Shown: positions 1 through 13,229 of the stretch, piece after piece
How positions within the stretch are numbered: position 1 is the first letter of the stretch
Layout of the letters: every line of letters begins with the position of its first letter
Origin: Furcasterigmium furcatum
Lineage: Eukaryota > Ascomycota > Sordariomycetes > Glomerellales > Plectosphaerellaceae
Reading direction: 5' to 3'
Assembly: GCA_001599815.1 (NCBI GenBank)
Contig: BCIA01000004.1
Coordinates: 2,198,047 to 2,262,046 of the forward strand
DNA length: 64,000 nt
Notes under the pieces: model-generated
What the model saw: only the letters and a program-made list of their open reading frames with translations
Databases searched by the model: none
Told to the model about the DNA's origin: nothing
Made by a program: the position numbers and the translations under genes

Positions 1-106
1 GTACGTGTGGCCTACTTGTACTCACATAATGGCCAGCCTATCGCGGCGGACTGAGTCGTGCATCACGGCCGCCAGGCTCGACGAGAACGTCACTGACTGC
101 TCTCAG

Positions 107-1563
107 GATGCTACGAGTGCTGCAAAAGGCGGCTGAGGTGCGACAAAACCGAGCCCGAATGCCTCAAATGCCAGAAGAAGGGCATTCAGTGCTCGGGCCA
201 AGGCTTGCGCTGTCGGTTCAGCAGCCACATGAACCTCCCACCAACGCCATATTCAACGCCGCGAAGCCCTCGCAGCGGCGCGAGGCGATCATCAACCTCT
301 GCTTCCTCGGCAATCCCGTCTCCGTCGCCAGTTTCGCCTCGAAGCGTGACGACATCCGCGAAGTCCCCCCGGCGACTGTCCGCTTCAATTGATTCTGATG
401 AGTCGCCCGTCGAGTATGAGTACGCGGCGACATCTCCAGATCCCACCGATTCCGGGGACGTCTTGTCCCTGGTGCGCACACGCCCGATGCCCTTGCGTGC
501 CGCTCTCGACGAGCCTGTGCCACCTCAAGCGAGGATGCTCTTCGATCACTGTAAGTCCTACGTAGTCTCCCTCAGCCTTTCAATTCTCTGACGCCTCTCA
601 GTCTGCGAACATGTCGCGCCGATAATGGTCGTTCTCGACTTCGCAGGGAATGGTTATCGCGACATCATCCTCCCGCTGGCAATGCAAGACGACGTCCTCG
701 CCAGAGCCGTGTCCGTCGTCGCGGCATTTCACCTCGCCCAGAAAGCGCCGCACCTTCAACAAGCAGCCCTGGCAGGACACCACGCCATCGTCGAGAAGCT
801 GCGGAGAGACTCGCTTCAGTTGCGCCAGGAGCAGCTCTTCACGCCCTACACCTGGGCGACCATCATGGTCCTCCTGGTCGGGGAGACTATCACAGGGGCC
901 GACAACTACGGGTATCTTCTCGAGATGCTTACCTGCTTGCGACAATCGCCCGAGGCAATAAACGCTCTGCCTCCCGGGCTGCGAGAGTTCTTCGTCCAGC
1001 AAGTCAAAATGTAGGTCACCGTGCAAATAGCCTCGGGCGCTCATTCAGACTGACCGGTTCCCTTTAGGTTCGAGCTGTTCGGCTTCCCACTGTCCGACGA
1101 GGCAAAGGGCCTCGGCATTCTCCAGCGAACCCCGGACCACTACATGGACTTCATATCCTATCCCACCCTCCCGCCAGGCTCCGAGCACCAGGCCAACATG
1201 CAGATCATGCGGGGGGCCATTCGCGACGCATGCACCCTCTACCAACGACGGGCACTCTCCTCCTCGGCGCTTCCAGAGGACTCCATCCCGCAAGTAGAAT
1301 GGCTCCGCCAGCGCGTCCTCCCCCTCGACGCCCACACCCCAGGCGCCCACGCTCTTGTCTGGACCTACTTCGTCGCTGCTGCTGAGAGTGTCCTCCCGGA
1401 GCACCGCGAGTTCTTCTCCTCGCGACTCAGGGAGCTTCACAACTTCACCGGTTTCGGCAGCATCCCCGCGGCCCTGAAGGCTCTGGAGACAATCTGGGCC
1501 ATGCAAGGTGTCAGAAGATGGACCGAGATCATGTCCAAGGATCTCCCGGTGTTGGTCATGTGA
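107..1563 (+). CDS. Zn2Cys6 (C6) transcription factor, 5' end outside the window
   Basis: Three exons are visible: 107-550, 602-1010 and 1068-1563. The first carries a complete binuclear zinc cluster of the form C-X2-C-X6-C-X6-C-X2-C-X6-C (from CYEC at 109 to the last Cys of KKGIQC), followed by a Ser/Pro-rich linker. The remaining two exons match the helical regulatory half of short fungal C6 regulators. The frame upstream of 107 is closed by stops, and a CAG acceptor ends at 106, so the start codon lies in an exon left of the window. The window itself begins with GTACGTG, which may be that intron's donor. It converges on the monoamine oxidase gene and could regulate it; this is inferred from position only. 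The family assignment is firm, the target unknown. Confidence 0.85.
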
Positions 1564-1687
1564 AGTGCTGCGGGTCAAAGCAGCGAGACATTCAATCCAC
1601 GATCTTCGGGTTATCGGGTTTGCTTGGGGCAATTATCACGTCTTTCGAGAGTTCTTCTAACTGTCTGTTCTGCCTGATTCTGCATCT

Positions 1688-3375
<1,688 letters not shown>

Positions 3376-4246
3376 GATGGAGATGTTCAAATGCTCAACG
3401 CTCGGGGAGGGACAACAACGCAAAGGGCTAATGGGAGGAGGCGCTGCGAGCACTGGTGGGCTTTCTACTGAAGGCGTGAGGAGGAACTGGCAGCAGCTTA
3501 AGTACGGACGGTACCAGCATCCATTTCTCGAGATGAACTGATCGCTCCACAGCCGTGCCGTGGTCCGATCGACGTACGCCCAACTTGCTATGATGTCTAT
3601 CAACCGCATGGGGAAATTGTACGAGCACCGAAGGCCTCCGCCCCTCACCCGAAGCCTCCCAGAGTGACAATCCCTCCAAGCTTCCTCGGTCAGGTGCCCA
3701 GGACCCCCAAGCTGGGGAACCTGGACGCGCTTATCGCCGAAATGTGACGCTCACGTCTCGTGAAATTACCTCTTCTGTCCTAGAGCCGCGATAGCTTCTG
3801 CACCCCGCATTTTAGCTCTATCACACAAGCTTCGCGCCGTCATGCAGAGTGCTCGCGTTTCTTCCCGATACGGTAATTCTGCGAGCGCTGCGAGTGTGTG
3901 ATAACGGCGCGGGCGTGGTCCCGGGACCTTGGTCTGGCGCATTATCTACCCCGGATGATGCGGCGAACGGCACGTTATCGTGACCTGCGACACTCAGATC
4001 AACTCCTCCCCGCCACGACTGACGCCAGGTACGCCGTGCTGATTGACACGACGCGCGCCCGATTCAGCTCAAGTACAAGCCCGGATTGCAGGTTCTCTTT
4101 CTCCTGGACGCCTGGCCGATGAACTACAAAGGAGAAGGCCAGCCCTGGATCTCCCAGTTCTGAATCCCCAGCTCGACCCTCGATAGCTGGGCAAGCTTGA
4201 CATCAGTATCAACATTTAATTACCACTTGCTTGACTTACACCTACA
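3376..4246. promoter_or_regulatory. Divergent promoter region of monoamine oxidase and permease
   Basis: About 870 bases separate the two start codons and no coding region is seen. Six HGATAR-type motifs (either strand) are present at 3597-3602, 3789-3794, 3818-3823, 3942-3947, 3975-3980 and 4181-4186, where about two to three are expected by chance. In filamentous fungi HGATAR is the binding site of the nitrogen regulator AreA/NIT2, which would suit genes that use amines as a nitrogen source. Binding is inferred, not shown. Confidence 0.4.
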
Positions 4247-6250
4247 ATGGCTTCACATGAGAAGAACGGCCACCTCCAGGCCCGCCTGTCGGGCCTCAAC
4301 ATGGTGGCCATGGCCTTTGCCATTCTCAAGTCAGTCCCGCCACGTCCTCTTCCTGACTCAATAGAACCCGTCACTAACTGGGCTATTTGAAGTACGTGGA
4401 TTGCACTCGCGGGCTCAGTCGGCCTCGTCCTCCCATCCGGGGGCCCTGTCTCCCTTCTCTATGGCTTCATCTTCTGCGTCCTGTGCAACTTCGCCCTGAC
4501 AGCGAGCCTGGGCGAGCTCGCCGCAATTTGGCCCACGGCGGGCGGACAATACCACTTCGTCTATGCACTCTGCACTGAGAAGTGGAAGCGTGTCATGGTA
4601 TGGCTACTTCCCTTCCCCAGAAGAATGCGTCCTGTACTGATTCATCGGTGATAGAGCTTCTGGGTTGGCTGGACAAACATCGTCGGATGGCTCGTTGTCG
4701 TGACGGTCCAGGGTTTTTTCGCCGGTGTGTACAAGTCTCTTCGCCCATCTCCAGTTCTAGCTAACGTACCATCCCAGCCCAGTTCGTCTGCGCCGCGTCT
4801 GTCGTCGCTTCTAATGGCAGATTTGTTGTCACTCAATGGAACACCTACCTCATCTTCCTCGCCATCCTGACTTTCGCCACTGTCGGCAACATCTGGGGCA
4901 ACAGAATCCTTGGGAAATGGAATGACTTTGCTTGTGAGTGGAAGAACCCTGCCGAATGCCTTTCGCTGTAGACTAACTCTCCCAAGTGGCCTGGTCGATC
5001 CTCGGCGTCATCATCATCAGCATCGTCCTCCTCTCCCTCCACGACAAGACGAGCCCCGACTACGTATTCACGTCGTTCAGCAACGAGACGGGCTGGTCGG
5101 ACGGCATGGCCTGGGTACTCGGCCTTCTCCAGTCCGCCCTCTCCCTCATCGGCTTCGATGTTGTCCTCCACATGACCGAAGAAATGCCCAACCCGTCCCG
5201 CGACGCCCCTCGAGCCATGGTCTACGCCATTGCCGTAGGCGGAGTAACGTGAGCCCATCATCCACCCTTCCCTTCCCCAAAGGCACGCACTGACCCGTTC
5301 TCCAGCGGCCTCGCCTTCATCCTCGTCATGCTCTTCTGCTTCACCGACCCGACCACGGTCCTCGCAACAACAACAGGCATGCCCATCGTCGAGCTCATGC
5401 TCCAGGCAACCCGAAACCCCGCCGGCACCTGCGTCATGACCCTCATGCTCGGCGTCTGCTTCATCAACGGCTGCACCGCCAGCACGACCAGCGCCAGCCG
5501 CCTGCTCTTCGCCATGGCCCGCGACAAGGGCATCGTCTTCCCCAGCTACTTCTCCCACATCACCCCGCGCCTCAACGTCCCCGTGCGCACCATAATGCTG
5601 TGCTTCGTCTTCAACGTCTTCTTCGGGCTGCTGTACCTCGGGCCCAGCGTCGCCTTCGGGGCGTACATCGCCTCCTGCACCATCTTCCTGAACGTGTCGT
5701 ACGCCTTCCCCGTCATCACGCTGCTCGTCAGGGGGCGGAAGGTCCTGGCTCAGCATCAGACGCACGAGACGCCGTTTCAGCTGGGGAGATGGGGCTATGC
5801 CATCAATTGGGTTGCTGCTGTATTTGTCGTCGTGACTTCTGTCGTGAGTCCCCCCGGCCCGGTCCCTGTCCTCGACACCTTGCTGACAGCACACAGTTCT
5901 TCTGTTTCCCCGTCGCGTTGCCCGTTACCAGTGACAGTATGAGTAAGTTGGCCCCATCGGGTCGTGGCTACCTGGATGGAAACTGACAATGCTGCAGACT
6001 ACGTTTCCGTCGTGATTGGGATCTTCTTGGTTCTCGTCGAGGCATACTGGCTTGCCTACGGACACAGATTCGAGGGCCCGGTAAGCATTCATCAACCCCT
6101 CCTTACAGACAGAAAACAAACTAATCACACCCTTCGTCGCAGAAATTCGAAGTAATCATGGGCCAGCATGGCGGCGCGGTGAACAAGATTGCATCGGAGC
6201 CGGGACTCGGCACGATGGAAACGAAGGTGTCAGAGCAGGAGGTTGTATAG
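4247..6250 (+). CDS. APC-superfamily amino acid/GABA/choline-type permease
   Basis: Plasma-membrane uptake of an amino acid or amine is the expected role. Nine exons (4247-4329, 4393-4597, 4655-4724, 4778-4933, 4987-5248, 5306-5843, 5897-5942, 5998-6080, 6143-6250) join in frame to 516 residues, typical of fungal GABA/choline permeases. The first helix has the APC pattern (LSGLNMVAMAFAILNTW), followed by GGPVSLLYGF and SLGELAAIWPTAGGQYHF. Later conserved stretches are GFDVVLHMTEEMPNPSRDAPRAM and FINGCTASTTSASRLLFAMARDKG. About twelve hydrophobic segments are visible. Substrate cannot be read from sequence. The divergent pairing with a monoamine oxidase suggests an amine or amino acid used as nitrogen source. 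Confidence 0.93.
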
Positions 6251-6329
6251 GCGCTATTCATACGTGCTGCTGGCTCGGATATCCAAGCCGCGAAAATCTA
6301 TCTCAAGTTGTTGAAATCGAATCGCAAGA

Positions 6330-9300
6330 TCAGGTGGAATCATTCGCCGGGCCATGCTCGATGATCTTGCCAGCATCCAGCCGGATGAAGAAGTTCGCAT
6401 CCTTGACCGCCTCGAGCCGGTGCGCAATCGTGATGACCGTGCTGGAGGTGAGCTCCTGCCTCAGGATATCCTGCACCTGCGCCGCCGTCTCCTTGTCGAT
6501 GGAAGCCGTAGCCTCGTCCAGGATGACGACGGCGCTCCTCCTGAGGACGGCCCGTCCGATGCCGACCAGCTGTCTCTGGCCCTGGCTGAGGTTCTTACCC
6601 CCGCCCTCGATGGGCGACTGGAGAGTCCACTCGGGACCGAGGACGCGATGTAGGACGGCGTTGCACTCGGCGTCCGTGAACTGCTCCAACGGGTCCAGGT
6701 TCTCTCGCAGGGTGCCAGGGAACAGCACTGGATCCTGCGCGACGAAACTGACTCTCTGTCGCCATTGATGAACATCAACTTCCGAGAGCTTGATACTGCC
6801 GACGGAGATGGTACCCTTCGAAGGGTGCATCGTAGCAAGCAGCGACAGTGCCAGGGTCGACTTGCCGGAGCCCGTCCTTCCAAGGACGGCACACGTTGAG
6901 CCACCAGGAATCGTGAAGGAGGCATCCTCGATAGATGGATCGAGGTGCTCGGCGTATCGGATCGTGACATCGTCGAAGACAATGTCGTCTTTGCCTGAGG
7001 GCCAAACCGCAGGCGGCTGGAGTTTCCCTTGGGGCTCCTCGGCAAGATCGAGCAGCTCAATCACACGCTCGACGGCGACGAAGTCCATTTGAAGGGTGCC
7101 GTAGATCCTGCACAAGCCCTGCGTCGCCTCAACAAACTGAGACGCAGTCGTCAACACGAAGGCAGTCAACCCGGGCGAGAGCTTGTTGTACAGTGCCAGG
7201 AGTGTCAGGAGGAAAGTCGAGACGGCAGACAAGGAAGTGAAGCGGTACGACAGCCATGATTGAAGGCTCCAGTAGAAGTGGTCCATCTTCTGGAAGGAGT
7301 CGGTGACCTCGATGTTCTTGTTCTGGAAGTGCGGCTGGGCCTTGAAGGCGCGGATGGTCGTGAGACCATCAAGGAGGATGCCGAAGTTGGACATGAGCGG
7401 GCTGAGGGACACCGTCTCGAGGCGGCGGAGGCTCTGGGAGGTGGGAAGAAACTGCCTGAAGATCAAGACAAACCTGACAGTCATGGCGATGGAGAAGACA
7501 AGGAAGGTCGGTGTCGTCGAGGCGATGACAACCATGCTGCTCACCCAGAGCGCCGACATCCACACCGCCTGCTGCAGCGGTGACATGATGCCTCCGTCGA
7601 CCATGCCAATGTCCGAGACCAGACGATTCATCAGACGCCCGACGGGAGTCACGTCGTAGAAACGAAACGTAGCTCTGCCGACCCTTTGAATGGCGCGGGC
7701 GAAGAGGCTCTTTGACGAAACATAGATCATGGTGAGTGCCATGCCTGCGACGAGCATAAAGAGCACGCACTGCAGGAGGGCAATGCCGAGATAAACCAGC
7801 AGCCACGGTCGCGCATCGTCATCTGGAGGCGGTAATCGGTGGAATAGGTCCTCCCCAGTACCGGCAGCACTGATAGTGTTGAGTCCGAGGGACTTGATCG
7901 ATCGGTATGCCTCGCCCCAAGCCTTGAGGAACCAGTAGTTCAGCAATCCACCGAGCCTCATGAGCGCTATGCAAATGACGAGAAGCCCCCACAGCTTGAG
8001 GGTTCCAGCCTTGATGTAGGCCCAGTAGACCAAGAACGGGATGCCGCCGGTAGCACGGTGCTCGTCCTCGACGAACTTGTCCGGGATGGCAGCAGCCTGC
8101 TGGCTGTCGTTGGTTTCGGGAGCTGTTGCTTCCTGGGCCTCTTCTTCCTGCTCTTCCCGCAGAAACTTTGCGACTTCCTGGGCGGCCTCCTCCGGATCCA
8201 GGGCCCGGGCGCGACCTTGCTCAACCTCCACAATCTGGTTGGCAAGATGAAGGCAGAGGTCAACGCGATGCGTGACAAGAATGATTGTCCGGTCATTAAC
8301 AAGTGGCCCCTGCAGGAGCTTTCGTACGATTGATTCTGCTGTCTGGTGGTCGAGGGCAGCAATGGGGTCGTCGAGGAGTAAGATTGGCGAATGGCTGTAG
8401 ACGGCTCGTGCCAGTGCAACTCTGGCCTTTTGTCCGCCTGAGAGGCCGATTCCGTTCTCGCCAATATCGGACAGGTCGCCGTTCTTGAAGCTGGCCAGGT
8501 CAGGCAGTAGACAGCAGGCGTCGAGCACCTGAGAGTATCTCTCCGGGTCGTAGGGCGCTGAGAACAGGATGTTATCTCTGATACTCATGTGTTGAAGCCA
8601 GGGGAGCTGAGCGCAATATCCGATCATGGCGTCCGGCACAGCAACGGATCCCTCGCTGAAGTCCAGCTCTCCCAGAACGGATTGCAGCAATGCGGATTTA
8701 CCCGAGCCGACCTTTCCAAACACCACAGTGAGGCCTTGCTGAAATTCGAGGTTCAATTCGCGGAGGACCGGGGACTCCTTGCCCGGCCAGGCAAGAGTTG
8801 CCTGGTTGAACTTGATGTTCGTGCTGCCCGAGTCGCCGTCTGTGTCCTCCTTGTCGGGCTCGGCCATGAACTTCTCAATGCGACCCATGGCAACCGATGC
8901 ATTGATGAGCACCGTGATCAGCATCGGCAGTGTTTTGAGGCTCGCCTCGAGCATCATAAAGAGCTGGAGCGCCGGGAACGCCACATCGACGGTCAACTGC
9001 CGACCAGCGAGGAACGTGTAGGCGAAGAACGTGACAACAGGGAACAGGACCGCGGACAAGACGTTGACGGCTCCAAGGCCCATTCCCCAGAACCCCGATC
9101 GGAGACGCGCGTGGAGCTCGGTTTGCCGTGACCGCATGACGCGATCCATCCACTTGCCCTGCCAGTCGTACCAGCGAAGGTGGCGGATCGCTTCGAGGAA
9201 TTGGGTGGTGGCCTGCAATCGATTGTCGGTTGCGACTCGTCTGGTCTTCTCGGCGCTGACCAGGCCGTAGATGAGGATGCCGTTGAGCAGGTTGGTCACA

Positions 9301-10763
9301 AGACTTGATGCCAGACCCAGCAAGCACGCCCAGCCCACGAGTCTGTAGACGAATATGAACGACAGAACGAATCGCAGTGGGAACGTAATGAACTGAGGGA
9401 AGTCCCAGAAGCGCTGTGAGACCTCGTAGACGTCATTTCGCATGAGATTGAGAATCTTCCCCGTGCTCGCCGGCTGGTCTGGATTGTCTGTGGCGTTCTC
9501 GCCCGGCTTGCTGTCGCCGCTCTGGGCCTCTTCACCCTGCTGCTGTGTATCTTGTGCGCCGTTTGATCCATTTGCTGCAGCATTTTCAGCTGCATCGGAC
9601 GAGGGACCGGATTCACCAAACGTCTTCCTGGTCAGGGTTTTGGCATAGATCGTGGTAATCATCTCTCCGCGAGAGCGCTCATAGCATCTTCGTGAGTACC
9701 AGAGAGTGAAGACCGCGGACTGACACGAGACCAGCCGGATGACCAGGATGGCGCCGGCCCAGAAGATCGAGTCGCTGACGTGGTCGCGACCTGCCTGGAT
9801 TGATTCGAGCAGCTTCTTCAGGAGAAGCGGTACGGACAGGTCTGCAACGGTCTCCAGGACCCCAAGGGAAGAGGTGATGATGAGGTCCAGGCCATTAGCC
9901 AGGAACAGCCTCGTCAGAATGCTGCCCTTGATATCCCGGAACAAAAGATGCAGGCGGCTGTGTTGGTACTCATACGGCAGCTTCCAGACGTCCTCGTCGT
10001 GGAGCGTCTCCTTGGAGCCTTGGTGGATGAGGGGAGTCATCCAGGAAACAGTCATCCACTGCCACAGAGCCAGGTTGTCTTCGGGGCTCCGCAGGTTGTA
10101 TGTCGCCTCATTGGACGCAATCCCGTCTCTGGAGAGAGAGGGGTCTCGCAGCGGCATAGCGAGGATGCTGAGTATGGCGACCGCGCCGATACCGCAGTTG
10201 ACCACGGGAACCAACCATGCCGAACCGGCGGAGGGTCTGATAAGAATGAGGTACGCGACATTGGCCATGACCAATGTCCCGTATAAGATCAGGAGTGTCT
10301 TTGAGACGACCGTGGGCCGGTTGATAGCTGTGATGAGGGTGGCAGCGAGCCATGGTACGACCATGGTCGTGAGCAGCGAGGTTGCTGGGTGAGATAACAG
10401 GATCCATGTGATGGAGGTGGCTAGCCCAGCCGCAGACACGACTCCGAGGTGTAGAGTCCAGTATGTCCATGTTTGAGATCGACGCCCGACGCCCTCCTCC
10501 CGCGCAAAGGAACCTAGCCACGACGGGCCAGGGGGAAGCAGCGGTCGCGCCAGCGAGATGAGCAAGAGCAAGGCTGCCAATGCGGACTGGGCTGTGATCG
10601 CAAGAAGAGTCCAGGACAAAGAGAAATGGGCGCTGGTGTCCTGAAAGGCGGATGAGAAGCCATCTTGAGTCGGCCACTGTGAGGTTTGAGGATTTGAGGT
10701 CAAAAGAGCCTGTTGGATGTGGTCCGAGAATTGGAGATGGCCACCGGCCGAAAGAAACGACAT
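6330..10763 (-). CDS. ABC transporter, ABCC (MRP) family, full length
   Basis: A single uninterrupted reading frame of 1,477 residues from the ATG at 10763 (MSFLSAGG). Order: N-terminal hydrophobic TMD0-like block, first membrane domain, first nucleotide-binding domain (Walker A GKVGSGKS near residue 682, signature LSGGQ near 772, Walker B ILLLDD), second membrane domain, second nucleotide-binding domain (Walker A GRTGSGKS near 1292, signature LSQGQ near 1391, Walker B VVILDE). Asp instead of Glu after Walker B in the first domain is the usual ABCC asymmetry; the second site is canonical. Predicted role is ATP-driven export or vacuolar sequestration of conjugates, drugs or metabolites. The same frame stays open upstream to 10994, but MSFLS suits an ABCC N-terminus better. 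Lack of introns in a 4.4-kb gene stands out beside its intron-rich neighbours. Confidence 0.95.
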   Translation of the reverse strand: MSFLSAGGHLQFSDHIQQALLTSNPQTSQWPTQDGFSSAFQDTSAHFSLSWTLLAITAQSALAALLLLISLARPLLPPGPSWLGSFAREEGVGRRSQTWTYWTLHLGVVSAAGLATSITWILLSHPATSLLTTMVVPWLAATLITAINRPTVVSKTLLILYGTLVMANVAYLILIRPSAGSAWLVPVVNCGIGAVAILSILAMPLRDPSLSRDGIASNEATYNLRSPEDNLALWQWMTVSWMTPLIHQGSKETLHDEDVWKLPYEYQHSRLHLLFRDIKGSILTRLFLANGLDLIITSSLGVLETVADLSVPLLLKKLLESIQAGRDHVSDSIFWAGAILVIRLVSCQSAVFTLWYSRRCYERSRGEMITTIYAKTLTRKTFGESGPSSDAAENAAANGSNGAQDTQQQGEEAQSGDSKPGENATDNPDQPASTGKILNLMRNDVYEVSQRFWDFPQFITFPLRFVLSFIFVYRLVGWACLLGLASSLVTNLLNGILIYGLVSAEKTRRVATDNRLQATTQFLEAIRHLRWYDWQGKWMDRVMRSRQTELHARLRSGFWGMGLGAVNVLSAVLFPVVTFFAYTFLAGRQLTVDVAFPALQLFMMLEASLKTLPMLITVLINASVAMGRIEKFMAEPDKEDTDGDSGSTNIKFNQATLAWPGKESPVLRELNLEFQQGLTVVFGKVGSGKSALLQSVLGELDFSEGSVAVPDAMIGYCAQLPWLQHMSIRDNILFSAPYDPERYSQVLDACCLLPDLASFKNGDLSDIGENGIGLSGGQKARVALARAVYSHSPILLLDDPIAALDHQTAESIVRKLLQGPLVNDRTIILVTHRVDLCLHLANQIVEVEQGRARALDPEEAAQEVAKFLREEQEEEAQEATAPETNDSQQAAAIPDKFVEDEHRATGGIPFLVYWAYIKAGTLKLWGLLVICIALMRLGGLLNYWFLKAWGEAYRSIKSLGLNTISAAGTGEDLFHRLPPPDDDARPWLLVYLGIALLQCVLFMLVAGMALTMIYVSSKSLFARAIQRVGRATFRFYDVTPVGRLMNRLVSDIGMVDGGIMSPLQQAVWMSALWVSSMVVIASTTPTFLVFSIAMTVRFVLIFRQFLPTSQSLRRLETVSLSPLMSNFGILLDGLTTIRAFKAQPHFQNKNIEVTDSFQKMDHFYWSLQSWLSYRFTSLSAVSTFLLTLLALYNKLSPGLTAFVLTTASQFVEATQGLCRIYGTLQMDFVAVERVIELLDLAEEPQGKLQPPAVWPSGKDDIVFDDVTIRYAEHLDPSIEDASFTIPGGSTCAVLGRTGSGKSTLALSLLATMHPSKGTISVGSIKLSEVDVHQWRQRVSFVAQDPVLFPGTLRENLDPLEQFTDAECNAVLHRVLGPEWTLQSPIEGGGKNLSQGQRQLVGIGRAVLRRSAVVILDEATASIDKETAAQVQDILRQELTSSTVITIAHRLEAVKDANFFIRLDAGKIIEHGPANDST

Positions 10764-11523
10764 GGCGGCGAAGGCGGCGGAACCAGGAAGAGGCTGTCGC
10801 CCGTTCAGTTGTGATGATGCGAACACGCAGCGGCCGAGTCGTTGTCGAATCTTTGTCCTGAGAGGACGAAATCGAGAGCCTCGTGTCAGCCTGCTGTTGC
10901 CTGTTGAGGGGCGGGGGAAGGTTACAGGGGCGAGGTCGCAGTTGGTGAGATGTGACCCTTGTTGATGGTGGTTGGGCGGGTCAATGCAACTCAAATCCCC
11001 TGGCGGGCGGAGGGCGGAGAAAAAGACAACGACTCAGAGCACATGACCTACCACGTGCAGCAAGAGCCATCCACTGTTTCATGAAACGGGCTCACTCACT
11101 GCCAATCCAGTTGAAGTTCCCGTCTCCATGTTTTAATTATTTCAACGTCCACAGTTCGTCGTCGCTCGGCTGACATCCGAAGCTGCTATGCGCATCGACG
11201 GTTATGCGCATCTCCAGGGGTTCATTGGCGCCCACGGGGCCTAGTGGCATTCGCTTCGAACCCCTGCGCCCTGCTCCCGACCACGACTCGCTCCCTATTG
11301 ACAGTATCACCATTCCAATGTCCGTTCAGGCGACATCGCAGCACCCGTCGGCGGCGCGCAGCGGAGCAGCCGGTCGCCTTCTGTCACCGCAGCACAAACT
11401 GAGCCGCATCCGGATCCCAGAGCCCGTGTAACCCGTCGAAGGTTTCGAAAGTCTCACATTGTCACACCCCGCATATTTGCGACATATCATCATCGACAAT
11501 CCCCTGCCAGAAGTCCCGCCTCC

Positions 11524-13229
11524 CTACGCGCGGGCCCGGAAAGTCAGCATCGGCCCATAGTGCATAGCCGAGAACATGTCATAAAGCTGATACGCCTTCT
11601 CGTTCTCCCTCCCGGCCCCCTTCCCGGGCCGCCCAGCCCCCAGCTTGCCCAGCTCCCCCGGCGCGGCCTCAAAGTCGAAGCTGTACAGCGTCCGCGCGAT
11701 CGTGATGTTGATCTCCATCAGCGCCAGCGCCTTCCCCGGGCACGAGCGCGCCCCGACCAGGAACGGCGCGAACGCCTTCTGCATCACGTCCTGCACCTCC
11801 TTCGGCGCCCCGCCCGCCAGCCAGCGCTCCGGCCGGAACACGAACGGGTCCGGGAAGTACTTCTCGTTGTGGTTGATCGTGTACAGATTGACGCTGAGGT
11901 GCGTCCCGGGGGGCACTACGTGGCCGTCGACGACGAGCGGCTCCTTGTCGCCGGGGATCTGCTGGCGCCAGGCCAGGCCCGATCCCGGCGGCGCGAGCCG
12001 CAGGGCCTCGTTGATGCAGGCGCGGAGGTACTCGCAGTGATGGAGCTTCTCGCCGTTTTCGATCTCGTCCACGCTGCCAAACGCGGACCTGATCTCCTCG
12101 GCGAGCTTCCTGTAGCATTCCGGGTACCGCGACAGGTAGAAGAACATGCCGGCCATCGCGCACGCGCTGGTCGTGCTCCCGGCCAGGATGAAGAGCAGCG
12201 CCTCGGACCACAGCTCGTCGCGGTCCAGGCCGTCCTCGCCGCCCAGATGATCGACGACGTGGTAGTAGAGGTCGGGGAGCGCGTCCTTCTTCATCGAGAG
12301 GCGCTGCTCGATCATGGTCCGGATGATCTTCCCGTACCGCTCGCGGATCTTCCGCAGGACAACCTTGAGGAGCGGCTCGATCTTGAAGATGACGGGCGCC
12401 TGCATGTACGTGTTGATGCGCCAGCTCGCCATTTCCAGCCCGGGCTGTATCCATCGGTTGTCCGGCTTCGTCTGCTGCCTGAGCTTGTAGCCGAACGCCA
12501 TCTGGCCGACGATGTCCCCTGTGAGCCAGCTGCACCGCTTCGACATCTCGACGGGCTCCGATTTTTCGGACGCGTCGCGGAGGATCTCGAGGAAAAGGTT
12601 GATTTCGCTGCTGATTGTCGGTGCGAAGTTGCGCAAGGAGCGCTCGGCCAGCGGCATGCCGATCATCCTCCGTTTCTGCTGTGCCGCCTTGGGGTCGATC
12701 GTGTCGAACAGGTTGCGTCCGACGTTCATCCTCGATAGAAGATAGAGATCGGACTTCATGACTCTGGGATTGAGATAGATGTCTGCATGCTCGGCGTCAG
12801 GGAGTGTCGCGTCGTCGGAGCATTGAACTTACCACGCAGAGCTTCGAGGCTGTTGAAGATGAGGCGATCCGGTCCCAGCCTGATCACTGAGCCTACGGAG
12901 AATGTCAGCGTCTGCACAGTCAGGGAGAGTCAGACATCACCCGGATCTCACCATGTTTCTGATGGAGCTGGTAGACCGCCAAATGAATGTTCCGGTTAAC
13001 GGCGTGATAAGCAGCGTACTGATGCGTGATCTTGCCCAGAAACGGGCCCGGGAACTTGCTCAGAGGATGCAAAGTCAATCGGTAGCCGACAAGCAGGAGA
13101 GCCTGGATGCCTAGGTCAGTCGTGGTCGCGAGGCTTGTTGTCGAGAGGGCGACTGAGCCAGCTTACATAGAGCAAACCGGTGCCAGCAGCAGCCTTTGCC
13201 ACCAGCCACCCCAGGTCGAAGATTCCCAT
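11524..13229 (-). CDS. Cytochrome P450 monooxygenase
   Basis: Four exons (13229-13167, 13102-12952, 12892-12833, 12782-11524) give 510 residues. Residues 1-35 form an ER membrane anchor, followed by the hinge KFPGPFLGK. The I-helix has the AGSTT oxygen-binding motif, the K-helix an EALR (ExxR) motif near residue 346, the FRPERW segment follows, and the heme loop is FLVGARSCPG with the ligand Cys at about residue 439. The first intron must use the acceptor at 13103, because the nearer one breaks the frame. A heme-thiolate monooxygenase at the ER is certain; substrate and CYP family are not identifiable here, and no biosynthetic core enzyme lies next to it. Confidence 0.92.

Noticed and set aside
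4845..5894. 349-residue acidic open frame on the minus strand over the permease
   Set aside because: Antisense of conserved permease exons, low-complexity Glu/Gly/Asp, crosses several of its introns.
11560..12738. 392-residue open frame on the plus strand over the P450
   Set aside because: Antisense shadow of the P450, rich in Arg and Leu, with no domain.
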